Shown here piece after piece: positions 9,409-18,310 of a DNA stretch of 64,000 bases (positions are counted from its first letter, which is position 1; each line of letters opens with the position of its first letter). The notes below the pieces were generated by a model. It searched no databases and had not been told where the DNA came from. It saw only the letters and a list, made by a program, of their open reading frames with translations. Both the position numbers and the translations under genes were made by a program. Source of the DNA: Thalassotalea piscium (GTDB lineage: Bacteria; Pseudomonadota; Gammaproteobacteria; Enterobacterales; Alteromonadaceae); contig NZ_AP027362.1 in assembly GCF_030295935.1 (NCBI RefSeq), forward strand, positions 3,658,001-3,722,000, given 5' to 3'.

Positions 9409-10164
9409 TCACACCTTTTTATTATTATTATCTTGTCGAGCCCAGTAAATGCTCGAATATACCATTAATATTAACCAAGCTATGGCTAAACTAAACCACT
9501 GAAAAGCGTAGGCTCGATGTTTCTCGGGCGGCATAACAATAGCTTGCCAGTTCTTCTCAAAACCAATTAATTCAGTTTTATCCAAGTAAATGACAAAGGG
9601 CAATAATTTTTTGCCAATTAGGGTTGAAAACTTTCCTAGCTCAATCTGTTGAACCCTAAGTGGCCAATTAACTTTGGTATAGTCTTGCGCTGTTAATACA
9701 ATGGTATTATCTACTATACGAATATTACCCTTGATTGTGTATTGACCATTCAATGCTTTTATTTGTGGCATTTCATTGCGGTTACGTGAACCTTTAACCC
9801 ATCCTAAATTAACTAAAGCATTTACCCCCTCAAATGAAAAAGCCTGTAAAACGCGATAACCTAGTTGCCCTTGATTAGTTTGGTTGTCTAGCAAAAATAC
9901 GTGCTTTGGGTCGAACTCTCCTGACAATTGTAATGGTAAATCATTAATATTGTTTAATTGACCCATTACCTTTGCTAGTGCTTGGTAGTTCAACGCGGGT
10001 TGCGATTGATATTGCGCAATACTTATTAAACGCTGCTCTTTTTCAGTCGCTCTATCACTTTGCCAAAATCCAAGCTTGATTAATCCGCCAAATACAAGCA
10101 AAGTAAAAGTAACCATAAGCCAGTTTAGTTGGCTAATATAACTACGTAGATCAGTTAACTTCAT
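9409..10164 (-). CDS. SURF1 family cytochrome oxidase assembly protein
   Basis: 251 residues, membrane segments at each end (about 15-33 and 225-243) and a periplasmic domain between, the SURF1 layout. The N-terminal GFWQSDRATEKEQRL and the C-terminal HRAYAFQWFSLAIAW are family signatures. SURF1 proteins help insert heme a into subunit I. It is separated from coxC by the oppositely oriented DUF2909 gene, so the assembly genes from here to the SCO gene probably have their own promoter in 10165-10206. Confidence 0.92.
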   Translation of the reverse strand: MKLTDLRSYISQLNWLMVTFTLLVFGGLIKLGFWQSDRATEKEQRLISIAQYQSQPALNYQALAKVMGQLNNINDLPLQLSGEFDPKHVFLLDNQTNQGQLGYRVLQAFSFEGVNALVNLGWVKGSRNRNEMPQIKALNGQYTIKGNIRIVDNTIVLTAQDYTKVNWPLRVQQIELGKFSTLIGKKLLPFVIYLDKTELIGFEKNWQAIVMPPEKHRAYAFQWFSLAIAWLILMVYSSIYWARQDNNNKKV

Positions 10165-10206
10165 ATATTACCGAATAACATAATAACTATAACAAGAGGG
10201 GGTTAT

Positions 10207-10416
10207 ATGATTATTAAAATCATTATTATAGGCTTACTTGCCTTTATGATTTATAACTTGTTTAGAGCCTTATTCTTAATGAATAAAAACGACCCTAATC
10301 AACCGAGCATGTCAAAATTTATTGGCCGCAGAGTTATGACGTCAGTCGTTATTGTCATATTGCTACTCGTTGGCATTTTAACTGGCGTAATAACCCCTAA
10401 CCCTCGACCTTTTTAA
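10207..10416 (+). CDS. DUF2909-type small twin-transmembrane protein
   Basis: 69 residues with two membrane helices (about 2-24 and 44-63) separated by a short polar loop, the DUF2909 pattern. It is the only gene of the cox block on the plus strand, between SURF1 and coxC. An AAGAGGGGG ribosome site lies just before the ATG. Family function is unknown; the recurrent position points to oxidase assembly or stability. Confidence 0.85.
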   Translation: MIIKIIIIGLLAFMIYNLFRALFLMNKNDPNQPSMSKFIGRRVMTSVVIVILLLVGILTGVITPNPRPF

Positions 10417-10471
10417 CAACGCGCTAATTAACTTAATAGCGCGTTACCATTGCGTTATTCGTTGTTTACAT

Positions 10472-11356
10472 CTACAAGATATAAACAAAAACAAATAATA
10501 GTACCCAAACAACATCAACAAAGTGCCAGTACCAACTTGCCGCTTGAAACGCAAAGTGGTTTTTAGGCGTAAAATGACCTTTAAATACTCGAATAAGCAT
10601 TACAAACAACATGATAGTACCAAGTGTTACATGCAAGCCATGAAAGCCGGTTAACATATAAAAGGTATTACCATAAATACCACTAGTTAGATAAAGCTTC
10701 ATTTCGTCTGCATAGCCATGTGCATATTCCAATCCTTGGCAATACAAAAATACAACACCAAGTGCAACGGTAAGACCTAGCCACATTTTTAACTGACCAC
10801 GGTTATCTTTCTCTAGCGCTACATGGGCTAAATGAGCGGTAACTGATGATGTTAATAATAAAATAGTATTAATTAATGGTAATCCATACCATCCCATACC
10901 TGTAGTTTCGGTTCCACCTGGGGTTAATATTAACGGCCATGTTGCACTAAACTCTGGCCATAATACTTGGCCTGTCATCGCATTATTGCCAGCACCATCT
11001 AACCAAGGTACCGAAAATACCCTCGCATAAAGTAATGCCCCAAAAAATGCGGCAAAGAACATCACCTCTGAAAATATAAACCAACTCATTCCCTGACGGA
11101 ATGAACTGCTCATTTGGGCACTATATTTTCCAGACATTGATTCATTAATAACATTATTAAACCAACCAAATAACATATAGATAATTAATGCAATGCCAGC
11201 AATTAGTACATAACCGCCAAACCCTGACTGGTCATTCTTTATATCAGTAACATAATTTGCTGCACCAATAGCAACTAAAAACAGTGCAACCGCCCCGACA
11301 ATAGGCCAATGACTTTGAGCGGGTACATAATAAGCTTCGTATTCTTTTGTTGTCAT
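10472..11356 (-). CDS. coxC: Cytochrome c oxidase subunit III
   Basis: Core subunit of the aa3/caa3 terminal oxidase, 294 residues with 7 membrane segments. The motif WFIFSEVMFFAAFFGALLYAR, with the conserved Glu, and the C-terminal FHGLHVTLG / SWYWHFVDVVWVLLF are typical. It follows ctaG by 29 bp. Subunit III stabilises proton uptake by subunit I. No irregularity seen. Confidence 0.96.
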   Translation of the reverse strand: MTTKEYEAYYVPAQSHWPIVGAVALFLVAIGAANYVTDIKNDQSGFGGYVLIAGIALIIYMLFGWFNNVINESMSGKYSAQMSSSFRQGMSWFIFSEVMFFAAFFGALLYARVFSVPWLDGAGNNAMTGQVLWPEFSATWPLILTPGGTETTGMGWYGLPLINTILLLTSSVTAHLAHVALEKDNRGQLKMWLGLTVALGVVFLYCQGLEYAHGYADEMKLYLTSGIYGNTFYMLTGFHGLHVTLGTIMLFVMLIRVFKGHFTPKNHFAFQAASWYWHFVDVVWVLLFVFVYIL

Positions 11357-11385
11357 AACTTTCCCCTGTTTTTAAGCGAAAACCT

Positions 11386-11958
11386 TTATGTTTCAACCTT
11401 TCCCGTAATATCGTATAGCGTGTATGACAAGGTAATTGTCGACACATCTTCAGGTAATTCAGTATCTACGTAAAACTGTAATGCCATTTCGATATCTTCA
11501 TGGGCTTTTAATGGTTGTTGGTTAAAACAAAAACACTCAATTTTTTGAAAATAAACAGCCGCCTGACCAGGAGAAACTGAAGGTACAGCTTGACCTATAA
11601 TGTCATTCAACGATTCATTCTTTGCATAAAACTTAACAAGCTTCATTTCACCAGGATGAACTTTTATCTCGTTTATCATCGGTTCAAACGTCCAAGGAAT
11701 TCCTTTAGCTGTTCGACTGATAAACTGCACAGTAACAACACGGCTCTTATCAATACCACTTTCATTAATATTTGCCGCAGTTGTTGCTGTTTTTCCATTT
11801 AAACCTGTAATGTCACAAAACACGTCGTATAAGGGTACTAGAGCAAAGCCAAAGCCAAACATCGCGAAAACAACAAGCACCAATTTTTTAACGGTTTTTG
11901 TTTTAGCTTTGGCTTGCTGATTTTTATCAACAGTATTTTGGTTCTGCTCAGTACTCAT
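11386..11958 (-). CDS. ctaG: Cytochrome c oxidase assembly protein CtaG/Cox11
   Basis: Copper chaperone that builds the CuB centre in subunit I. 190 residues, one N-terminal membrane segment (about 25-45) and a periplasmic immunoglobulin-like domain with the copper motif CFCFNQQ (about residue 141) and the upstream Cys in YDVFCDITGLNGK. It is placed between coxA and coxC, 12 bp after coxA, as in many proteobacteria. Confidence 0.95.
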   Translation of the reverse strand: MSTEQNQNTVDKNQQAKAKTKTVKKLVLVVFAMFGFGFALVPLYDVFCDITGLNGKTATTAANINESGIDKSRVVTVQFISRTAKGIPWTFEPMINEIKVHPGEMKLVKFYAKNESLNDIIGQAVPSVSPGQAAVYFQKIECFCFNQQPLKAHEDIEMALQFYVDTELPEDVSTITLSYTLYDITGKVET

Positions 11959-11970
11959 TTTTATTACCTA

Positions 11971-13560
11971 TTAGTCAACTTTAGGTGGTGTTTCAAATGT
12001 GTGGTAAGGCGCTGGACTTGGTACTGTCCATTCTAACCCTTCCGCACCATCCCACGGTTTAGCAGGGGCTTTTTCGCCGCCACGAATACACTTTATAACT
12101 ACAGCTAAGAAAATTAACTGAGATAGTCCAAATGCAAAACCGCCAATACTCACCCATTTATTAAAGTCTGCAAACTGTAAGGCATAATCAGGTATACGAC
12201 GCGGCATCCCCGCTAAACCTAAGAAATGCATTGGGAAAAACAGTATATTTACTGAAATTAATGAACACCAGAAATGTGTTTTGCCTAAGCCTTCGCTATA
12301 CATGTTTCCAGTCCATTTAGGCAGCCAATAATATGCACCAGCATAAATCGAAAACAATGAGCCTGTTACTAACACATAGTGAAAATGTGCCACAACAAAG
12401 TAGGTGTCATGATACTGAAAATCGACCGGTGTTAACGCTAGCATCAAGCCAGAGAAACCACCAATAGTAAATAAAATTACAAAGGCGATAGAAAACAGCA
12501 TTGGCACTTCAAAAGTCATTGAACCGCGCCACATAGTTGCAGCCCAGTTAAATACTTTAACACCAGTAGGAATAGCGATTAACATCGTACAATACATAAA
12601 GAAAAGCTCACCAAAAAGCGGCATTCCCGTTGTAAACATATGATGCGCCCAAACAAGAAATGACAACAAACCAATTGAGGCGGTTGCGTATACCATTGAG
12701 CTATAACCGAATAACTTTTTACGCGAAAATGCTGGAATAATAGTAGATACGATACCAAAAGCAGGCAAAATCATAATATAAACTTCAGGGTGACCAAAGA
12801 ACCAAAATATATGTTGGAACATTACAGGATCGCCACCACCAGCGGCATCAAAGAAGCTTGTACCAAAGTAAGTATCTGTTAATACCATAGTTACCGCGCC
12901 TGCCAGCACTGGCATAACAGCAATTAATAAGTAAGCCGTTATAAAGAATGTCCAAACAAACAATGGCATTTTCATATATGTCATACCAGGAGCACGCATA
13001 TTCATAATGGTTACTACAATATTAATCGCACCCATTATTGATGAAATACCCATTATATGAACAGCAAATACAAAGAATGCGGTACTACCATTTGAATAAG
13101 TAGTTGATAGCGGTGCATAAAATGTCCAACCAAAATTTGGCGCGCCCGATTCAAGAAAGAAAGTAGAAAGCAAAATTGAAAATGCAAAAGGCAAAATCCA
13201 AAAGCTCCAGTTATTCATTCTAGGAAGTGCCATATCTGGCGCACCAATCATCATTGGTATCATCCAGTTAGCAAAGCCTGTAAAGGCAGGCATTATCGCG
13301 CCAAATACCATGATCAAGCCATGAACTGTTGTCAGCTGATTGAAAAAGTCTGGTTCAACCAATTGCAACCCCGGTTGAAATAGCTCAGCACGAATAACCA
13401 TTGCTAACGCACCACCAACCAATAACATGATGAATGAGAACCAAAGGTATAAGGTACCAATATCTTTATGGTTAGTGGTATATAACCAACGTTTAATACC
13501 CGTCATTTTATGATCATGATGATCGTGCTCATGCGAGTCGTGAATAGCTTCTGTAGTCAT
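11971..13560 (-). CDS. coxA: Cytochrome c oxidase subunit I
   Basis: Catalytic subunit holding heme a and the heme a3-CuB site; 529 residues, 12 membrane helices. The heme a ligand His in TTVHGLIMVFG, the CuB/tyrosine region WFFGHPEVYI, the HH pair in VWAHHMFTTG and the HFHYVLVTG segment are present. The first 17 residues are His-rich and probably cytoplasmic. It lies 11 bp after coxB. Confidence 0.97.
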   Translation of the reverse strand: MTTEAIHDSHEHDHHDHKMTGIKRWLYTTNHKDIGTLYLWFSFIMLLVGGALAMVIRAELFQPGLQLVEPDFFNQLTTVHGLIMVFGAIMPAFTGFANWMIPMMIGAPDMALPRMNNWSFWILPFAFSILLSTFFLESGAPNFGWTFYAPLSTTYSNGSTAFFVFAVHIMGISSIMGAINIVVTIMNMRAPGMTYMKMPLFVWTFFITAYLLIAVMPVLAGAVTMVLTDTYFGTSFFDAAGGGDPVMFQHIFWFFGHPEVYIMILPAFGIVSTIIPAFSRKKLFGYSSMVYATASIGLLSFLVWAHHMFTTGMPLFGELFFMYCTMLIAIPTGVKVFNWAATMWRGSMTFEVPMLFSIAFVILFTIGGFSGLMLALTPVDFQYHDTYFVVAHFHYVLVTGSLFSIYAGAYYWLPKWTGNMYSEGLGKTHFWCSLISVNILFFPMHFLGLAGMPRRIPDYALQFADFNKWVSIGGFAFGLSQLIFLAVVIKCIRGGEKAPAKPWDGAEGLEWTVPSPAPYHTFETPPKVD

Positions 13561-13571
13561 TATTCTTCCTC

Positions 13572-15125
13572 CTACTTAGCACTTGCAGCATCAATGTCTG
13601 CGGGTTGTACAACATCACCGGTATTATTACCCCAAGCATTACGCTCAAAAGTAATTACTGCAGCAATATCAGTTTTAGATAATGACCCTTTAAAAGCAGC
13701 CATCGCTGGGTTTTTCTTACTTCCATTGTAAACCATATCAATATGAGCACTTACATCACCCATTATAATTGGGCTACCAATTAAGCTTGGAAAGGCTGGC
13801 GGTAATCCAGCTCCGGTGGGTTGATGACATGCCGCGCATGATGTGTTGTATACTCGTTCACCCATGGCAACCAACTCATTTAATGTATATTCTTTTGTTA
13901 AATCTTCACTTGGCTTATCTGCAGCTAAGGCTTCCAAGTCGTTAGCAACTTCCTCAACTGTGTCAGTAACTTTGGCTGAATTATCACTGCCTGATAATGC
14001 CTTAACATCAGCCGCTTGTATTAAATCACCGGTATCATTACCCCAAGCATTACGCTCATAAGTAACCACTGCAGCAATTTCTTTCAAACTAAGTAACTTT
14101 CCATAACCTTGCATACCGGTACCTGAACGGCCATGAACAACAATATCTATATGATCTTCAATGCTACCCGATGTTGTAAATTCACTACCTTTAAGTGCAG
14201 GAAAAGCAGGAGGTAAACCCATACCTGTTGGTTGATGACAAGCAGCACAATGAGCAATATAGGTTTGCTCACCAATTTGCATTAATTCATCTTTACTCAA
14301 TGACGCATTTAGTGAAGCTGCTTCAGCTGCTTTAGCATCAGCTTTCAACTGGTGTTGCTCTTCTAACCAAACAGCAAAGTCTTCTTCAGATTTTGCTTCA
14401 ACCACTATGGGCATAAAACCATGATCTTTACCACAAAGCTCAGCACACTGGCCGCGATAAATACCGGGTTCATTTACTATTGCCCATGCTTCATTAATAA
14501 AGCCGGGGTTAGCATCTTGTTTAACCGCAAAGTCTGGCACCCACCACGCATGTATTACATCGTCTGACGTGACTAAGAAGCGCACTTTTTTATTGATAGG
14601 GATCACTAGATGTTTATCTACCTCAAGTAGATAATGCTCACCTTTAGCTTCAACTTCGCCGCTTTGGTTTTCGTATTGCGCTCTAGGTGTTGATAAAATG
14701 GAATAGAATTCAATGTCTTGGTCAAAATACTTATAATGCCATTTCCATTGAGAACCCGTTACCTGAATAGTGAGATCCGAGTCATCATTGTTTTCCATTG
14801 AAATAAGTGTTTTTGTTGCAGGAACTGCCATAGCAATAAGGATTATTATGGGAATAACGGTCCAAAGAACTTCGACCTTTGTGCTTTCATGGAACGTTGC
14901 TGGCTTAAAGCCTTTAGATTTACGGTGAAATATCATTGACCAAATCATCAGGCCGAAGACTATTACACCAATAACCGTACAAATATAAAGAGCAAGCATA
15001 TGTAAGTCATAAACTTCTTTACTTATATCTGTAACACCCTCTGTTAGATTTAGTTTTTTTTCTGCCCAAGCCATACTAGGGGTTAACACGCCCAGTAACA
15101 GCCAACCTAGGTTACGTCTTTTCAC
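13572..15125 (-). CDS. coxB: Cytochrome c oxidase subunit II with two fused cytochrome c domains
   Basis: Electron entry subunit of a caa3-type oxidase. I choose the GTG at 15125 because GAGGAGA stands directly before it; the longer frame from 15140 would put that Shine-Dalgarno inside the gene. Numbered from this start: signal peptide, two membrane helices (about 40-65 and 83-103), the CuA domain (His193, CAELCGKDHGFMP at 227-239), then two class I cytochrome c domains with CAACH at about 293-297 and 430-434. At 517 residues it is longer than the usual one-heme form. The two domains are clearly related (both contain AACHQPTG, ERNAWGN and TGD), separated by an acidic Ala-rich linker. Confidence 0.94.
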   Translation of the reverse strand: MKRRNLGWLLLGVLTPSMAWAEKKLNLTEGVTDISKEVYDLHMLALYICTVIGVIVFGLMIWSMIFHRKSKGFKPATFHESTKVEVLWTVIPIIILIAMAVPATKTLISMENNDDSDLTIQVTGSQWKWHYKYFDQDIEFYSILSTPRAQYENQSGEVEAKGEHYLLEVDKHLVIPINKKVRFLVTSDDVIHAWWVPDFAVKQDANPGFINEAWAIVNEPGIYRGQCAELCGKDHGFMPIVVEAKSEEDFAVWLEEQHQLKADAKAAEAASLNASLSKDELMQIGEQTYIAHCAACHQPTGMGLPPAFPALKGSEFTTSGSIEDHIDIVVHGRSGTGMQGYGKLLSLKEIAAVVTYERNAWGNDTGDLIQAADVKALSGSDNSAKVTDTVEEVANDLEALAADKPSEDLTKEYTLNELVAMGERVYNTSCAACHQPTGAGLPPAFPSLIGSPIIMGDVSAHIDMVYNGSKKNPAMAAFKGSLSKTDIAAVITFERNAWGNNTGDVVQPADIDAASAK

Positions 15126-15296
15126 TCGACATCTCCTCACCTCTCCAGGTTAAAAACCGTGCTACACAGTAATACTCAGATCTAATGCATTAGTTTCTAT
15201 TATTTATTGTAGTTATTGTTTGACGAATTTTTAATCACCTTAAAATTCGCCTTATTATTATTTTTGGTTATTTTCTACTCTAGAATTACTTAAAAG

Positions 15297-15310
15297 TTGA
15301 TCTACGTCAA
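15297..15310. promoter_or_regulatory. FNR/Anr-like box upstream of the cox operon
   Basis: TTGATCTACGTCAA matches the FNR consensus TTGAT-N4-ATCAA with one mismatch, about 170 bp before coxB. An oxygen-responsive regulator here would fit a terminal oxidase operon. A single site matched by eye may be chance. Confidence 0.35.
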
Positions 15311-15560
15311 ATCAAAAATCTACAAAGATTTTATAAAAAGGTCTTTTACAACAATAGAGTACTAACTCTAAAACAACAAAACCCTTGTTATGCATGGCCT
15401 GCATTAATTGTTCGAGTTTTAAACAATCAAATAAAATTATTTTTTATAACAACAAAGTGACACTGTGTATATTTTGTACAAAAAACACTCTGGTTAATCA
15501 AATTTGTTTAATATAAAAGATAAAATGTAGATGTTTGGCTTTTTGGTGGGAATATCATAT

Positions 15561-15601
15561 AAAAAGCAGGCTTTTATTAAGTTTAGTTATATAAAAGCCT
15601 G
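15561..15601 (-). terminator. Rho-independent terminator of lexA
   Basis: Perfect 11-bp stem (CAGGCTTTTAT / ATAAAAGCCTG) with a 13-nt loop, followed on the minus strand by CTTTTTATAT. It lies 31 bp after the lexA stop. The rest of 15126-15560 is AT-rich promoter DNA of the cox operon without a coding frame. Confidence 0.8.
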
Positions 15602-15631
15602 TTAAATCAGTAAGGTTTGTATGTTCTGATG

Positions 15632-16255
15632 TTACATCCAGTCGGCTGAGCGAATGACACCTACAGCAACACCTTCAACATTAAAGTGCTGCGTAGTTAA
15701 ATCAACTTTAATTGGCGAAAAATCTGCATTTTCAGCATGTAAGTAAACAATATTACCTTCACGCTTAAAACGCTTAACCGTTACATCACTCTCAACTCGA
15801 GCAACAATTACTTGGCCATTATGTACATCTGTTGTTTGATGAACGGCAAGTAAGTCACCATCGAAAATGCCTATATCTTTCATACTCTCGCCGCTAACCC
15901 TTAATAAATAATCAGCACTAGGATGAAATAAATTACCATCTATTTTGTAGTGTTCTTCAACATGCTCTTGAGCAAGAATAGGCTCGCCTGCAGCTACTCG
16001 TCCAATTAATGGCAAACCAGCATCTTCATTAAACTCTTCGGCTAATCGAATACCACGAGACGTACCTGGTAACATCTCTATATAGCCTTTTTTAGCAAGC
16101 GCTTTTAAATGTTCTTCTGCTGCATTAGCTGATTTAAAACCAAAGAAATTAGCAATTTCAGCACGCGTTGGCGGCATACCAGTGTCTGATATTTTTTCTT
16201 TAATCAAGTCAAAAATCTGTTGTTGTCTTGATGTTAAAGGGCGTAGCTCGGTCAT
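15632..16255 (-). CDS. lexA: LexA repressor
   Basis: SOS response repressor and self-cleaving protease, 207 residues. N-terminal winged helix (1-70, beginning with [13 protein letters not shown]), cleavage site Ala-Gly in GRVAAGEPI near residue 90, catalytic Ser in SGESMKD and Lys in [10 protein letters not shown]. It stands alone between two intergenic regions and is autoregulated through the SOS boxes directly upstream. Confidence 0.97.
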   Translation of the reverse strand: MTELRPLTSRQQQIFDLIKEKISDTGMPPTRAEIANFFGFKSANAAEEHLKALAKKGYIEMLPGTSRGIRLAEEFNEDAGLPLIGRVAAGEPILAQEHVEEHYKIDGNLFHPSADYLLRVSGESMKDIGIFDGDLLAVHQTTDVHNGQVIVARVESDVTVKRFKREGNIVYLHAENADFSPIKVDLTTQHFNVEGVAVGVIRSADWM

Positions 16256-16264
16256 AACAGTTTC

Positions 16265-16280
16265 CTGTATTTCTGCACAG
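16265..16280. promoter_or_regulatory. SOS box 1 (LexA operator)
   Basis: CTGT-ATTTCTGC-ACAG, a perfect CTGT-N8-ACAG operator beginning 10 bp before the lexA start codon. Confidence 0.9.
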
Positions 16281-16285
16281 TAATA

Positions 16286-16301
16286 CTGTTATTGTATACA
16301 G
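16286..16301. promoter_or_regulatory. SOS box 2 (LexA operator)
   Basis: CTGT-TATTGTAT-ACAG, a second perfect operator centred 21 bp (two helical turns) from the first, as in E. coli lexA. A weaker third match, CTGT-TAATAAAC-ACAA, follows at 16303-16318. Confidence 0.92.
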
Positions 16302-16479
16302 ACTGTTAATAAACACAAGTGCTCTTTTAACACTCATTAAATTTGTCAGTATTCTTTACACTTATTATTTCTGCTTCTCAGTAGAATAAATAGGCTATTG
16401 AATGTATTGATGTTTACCTATTGGTATAGAAATAGCTTAGTAAGACGCTGTAACTTGCCCTCGTATTAGGTTGCCCATT

Positions 16480-16691
16480 ATACCAATCTCACTAATTATA
16501 TGATGATTTCTACTGGCTAAAACAGTCAACTACTGCGTTATTTATTTTATAATTATCGCTACATGGATGTAGCTTATGTGGACAATGCAGCAGCATTATT
16601 GTCCTGAACAACTAGTTATGAAAATAAAGGCCTTGTATTTGACTATTTTCACTGCGTATAAAATAGATCACTTAACTAATGAAACTGGTAT
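16480..16691 (+). repeat. MITE-like element A, copy 1 (212 bp, no coding frame)
   Basis: Begins ATACCAATCTCACTAA and ends with the inverse of ATACCAGTTTCATTAG, giving imperfect terminal inverted repeats of about 16 bp. The same sequence occurs in the opposite direction at 23156-23320. Copy 1 has about 45 extra central bases with two small hairpins (GGACAAT..ATTGTCC and GCTACATCCATGTAGC). It fills most of the lexA / PEP-CTERM gap. Confidence 0.85.
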
Positions 16692-16724
16692 TACACAGTT
16701 TAAAATATAACTTTGGAGCACAAT

Positions 16725-17782
16725 ATGATAATTGCAAAATTATTTAGACCACTTTTAACCCTTCTAGTCCTTAGCTTATCGCTTAGCGCTACAGCGACCA
16801 TTATTGATTTTGAAACATTTAAAATTCGTAATGCAAATGGCACAATATCAGCCCCCTACGATAGTGATTTAATGATCACTGAAAATGCCGCTGGTGACGG
16901 CTTTCATGCCATAACTCCAAGGGGCGGACAAAAAGTAGGTTATGGAACAAATGCTTTTAACGGCTTTCAAATTAACTCTTTTACTAGGGCGTGTTGAACT
17001 TTCGAGTACAAATTTTGTACGAATTAAACATGATTTAATTGAGGCGTAGCAAATAAAGTGTAGTATTCTACATAAATGAGCTAGAACGAAAAGTAAATCA
17101 TGTTTAAACGTATCCGTAGGACAGCGCCTCTTTGGTTTTTCTACGGCGTTTTCACTTATTTATGGGGAACAACCCCATTACATAAGTTCAGCCTTGTATA
17201 AACACCAAATACATCGCTGCAAAAATGTACAGCAAAGATCAACACCCTAGTACTAATTGGACAACTGATCCCAATGCTGTAGGTAATCATCCTTATTTAA
17301 ATATGTGGGTTACAGATGGTTCAAACTATGCGGTAATTTCTTCAGAAAATGCGTATATGGGCACTAACTTTCAAACACGACTAGAATGGAAAATTTTTGA
17401 GTTTGGCCCAAGTAGTAATTTTGATTGGTTATTTGATTCTGGAACAGGCGGTAGAGTGAATCAATATCTCCAAAAAGATGGCGCAAATGTATCTCTTGCT
17501 GATTTTTCAAATAATATTACGCTATTTAATGGTCCAATCGGCCCTACGGCAGGTGTTGGCACAGGTGCACCACGTGGTAATTTTGGTTTTAATGTTATTT
17601 TTGGAGATACTGCCGCTAACTTTACAAACTCTGCAGGCTATTTTATTGAAAACCTTACTGTAACAGTCGGCCAAAGTACTTATGAAGCCGGTAATGTCTC
17701 TACCGTACCTGAACCTTCTACACTTGCTATTTTCGCTTTAGGTGTTCTAGGCTTAAGTTTACGACGTAAAATACAACCGTAA
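16725..17782 (+). pseudogene. PEP-CTERM sorting-domain protein, interrupted by an insertion
   Basis: The 5' part (16725-16997) encodes a signal peptide (LLTLLVLSLSLSATA) and about 70 residues of a mature domain, then runs into foreign DNA and stops. The 3' part resumes in another frame near 17201 (NTKYIAAKMYSKDQ) and ends with the exosortase signal: VPEPST, a hydrophobic helix and LRRK. The start at 16725 follows a TTGGAG ribosome site. PEP-CTERM proteins are exported and processed by an exosortase, often together with exopolysaccharide; no exosortase gene lies in this window. The inserted segment leaves the gene unable to make one protein. Confidence 0.85.
16986..17203 (+). mobile_element. 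Short transposase-less insertion inside the PEP-CTERM gene
   Basis: About 215 bp separates the two gene halves. It begins near AGGGCGTGTTGAACTT and ends near AAGTTCAGCCTTGT, which are partly inverse (shared GAACTT / AAGTTC), and contains a long inner inverted repeat TAAACATGATTTA / TAAATCATGTTTA plus the palindrome GTACAAATTTTGTAC. No transposase is encoded. It looks like a non-autonomous or internally deleted insertion sequence. The exact ends are uncertain by about 10 bp and I saw no clear target duplication. Confidence 0.6.
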
Positions 17783-17793
17783 TGCAATATTAT

Positions 17794-17823
17794 AAAAGGG
17801 GTTACCTTTTAGGGATCCCTTTT
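17794..17823 (+). terminator. Possible terminator after the PEP-CTERM gene
   Basis: AAAAGGG pairs with CCCTTTT across a 16-nt loop, followed by AATTTCTT. It lies 12 bp after the gene. The stem is short. Confidence 0.35.
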
Positions 17824-17922
17824 AATTTCTTAATAAAGTAATTGCTTTGTCTTTACTTGTATTTGCCCTCTTTCTTCTGGCCATAAATTCAATCAGCAAA
17901 ATAGTGAAACGGTAGTAATAAA

Positions 17923-18206
17923 TTAACTTGAGTTCGGGATAATGAATGTGTGCAAAAAAAAGAAAAAGCAATGTTTTCAATGTATTAAATTATTTCTTCA
18001 CAAGCTCTATATGCATTTTTACTACGAATGCTATAAGTTTTGTGCGAATCAAGGCTGATTTGTGTACCTAATAGCTGGCTATTAGTAGCAAATTAACGGT
18101 TTTTTAGTTCCAAACAAAAACCAAGGACCTACGCCCATGCAGGCAACGAAGATACGCGTAAAAATCGTAGCTTTGGTGAACTTAGCTTATCCCGAATTCA
18201 GGTTAA
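17923..18206 (+). repeat. MITE-like element B, copy 1 (284 bp)
   Basis: Left end TTAACTTGAGTTCGGGATAA and right end the inverse of TTAACCTGAATTCGGGATAA: 20-bp terminal inverted repeats with two mismatches. A homologous copy lies inverted at 23394-23676, sharing for example GGAACTAAAAAACCGTTAAT on one strand. No ORF. It fills the gap before the RarD-like gene. Confidence 0.85.
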
Positions 18207-18310
18207 ATTACTAATAGCTAATCGTAAATTACCGTCTTTTCATTGACACCTGTATCACTCTCAAGCATTGTTGCCCACATTCTATGTACGGTAAAGTTTA
18301 GAGAGTAACC

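Noticed and set aside
10418-10445. Stem AACGCGCTA / TAGCGCGTT between DUF2909 and coxC as a terminator
   Set aside because: The stem is good but no T run follows on either strand, so I did not list it as a terminator.
13510-14061. Plus-strand ORFs opposite coxB/coxA
   Set aside because: They are antisense to strongly conserved oxidase codons; no ribosome site or family similarity.
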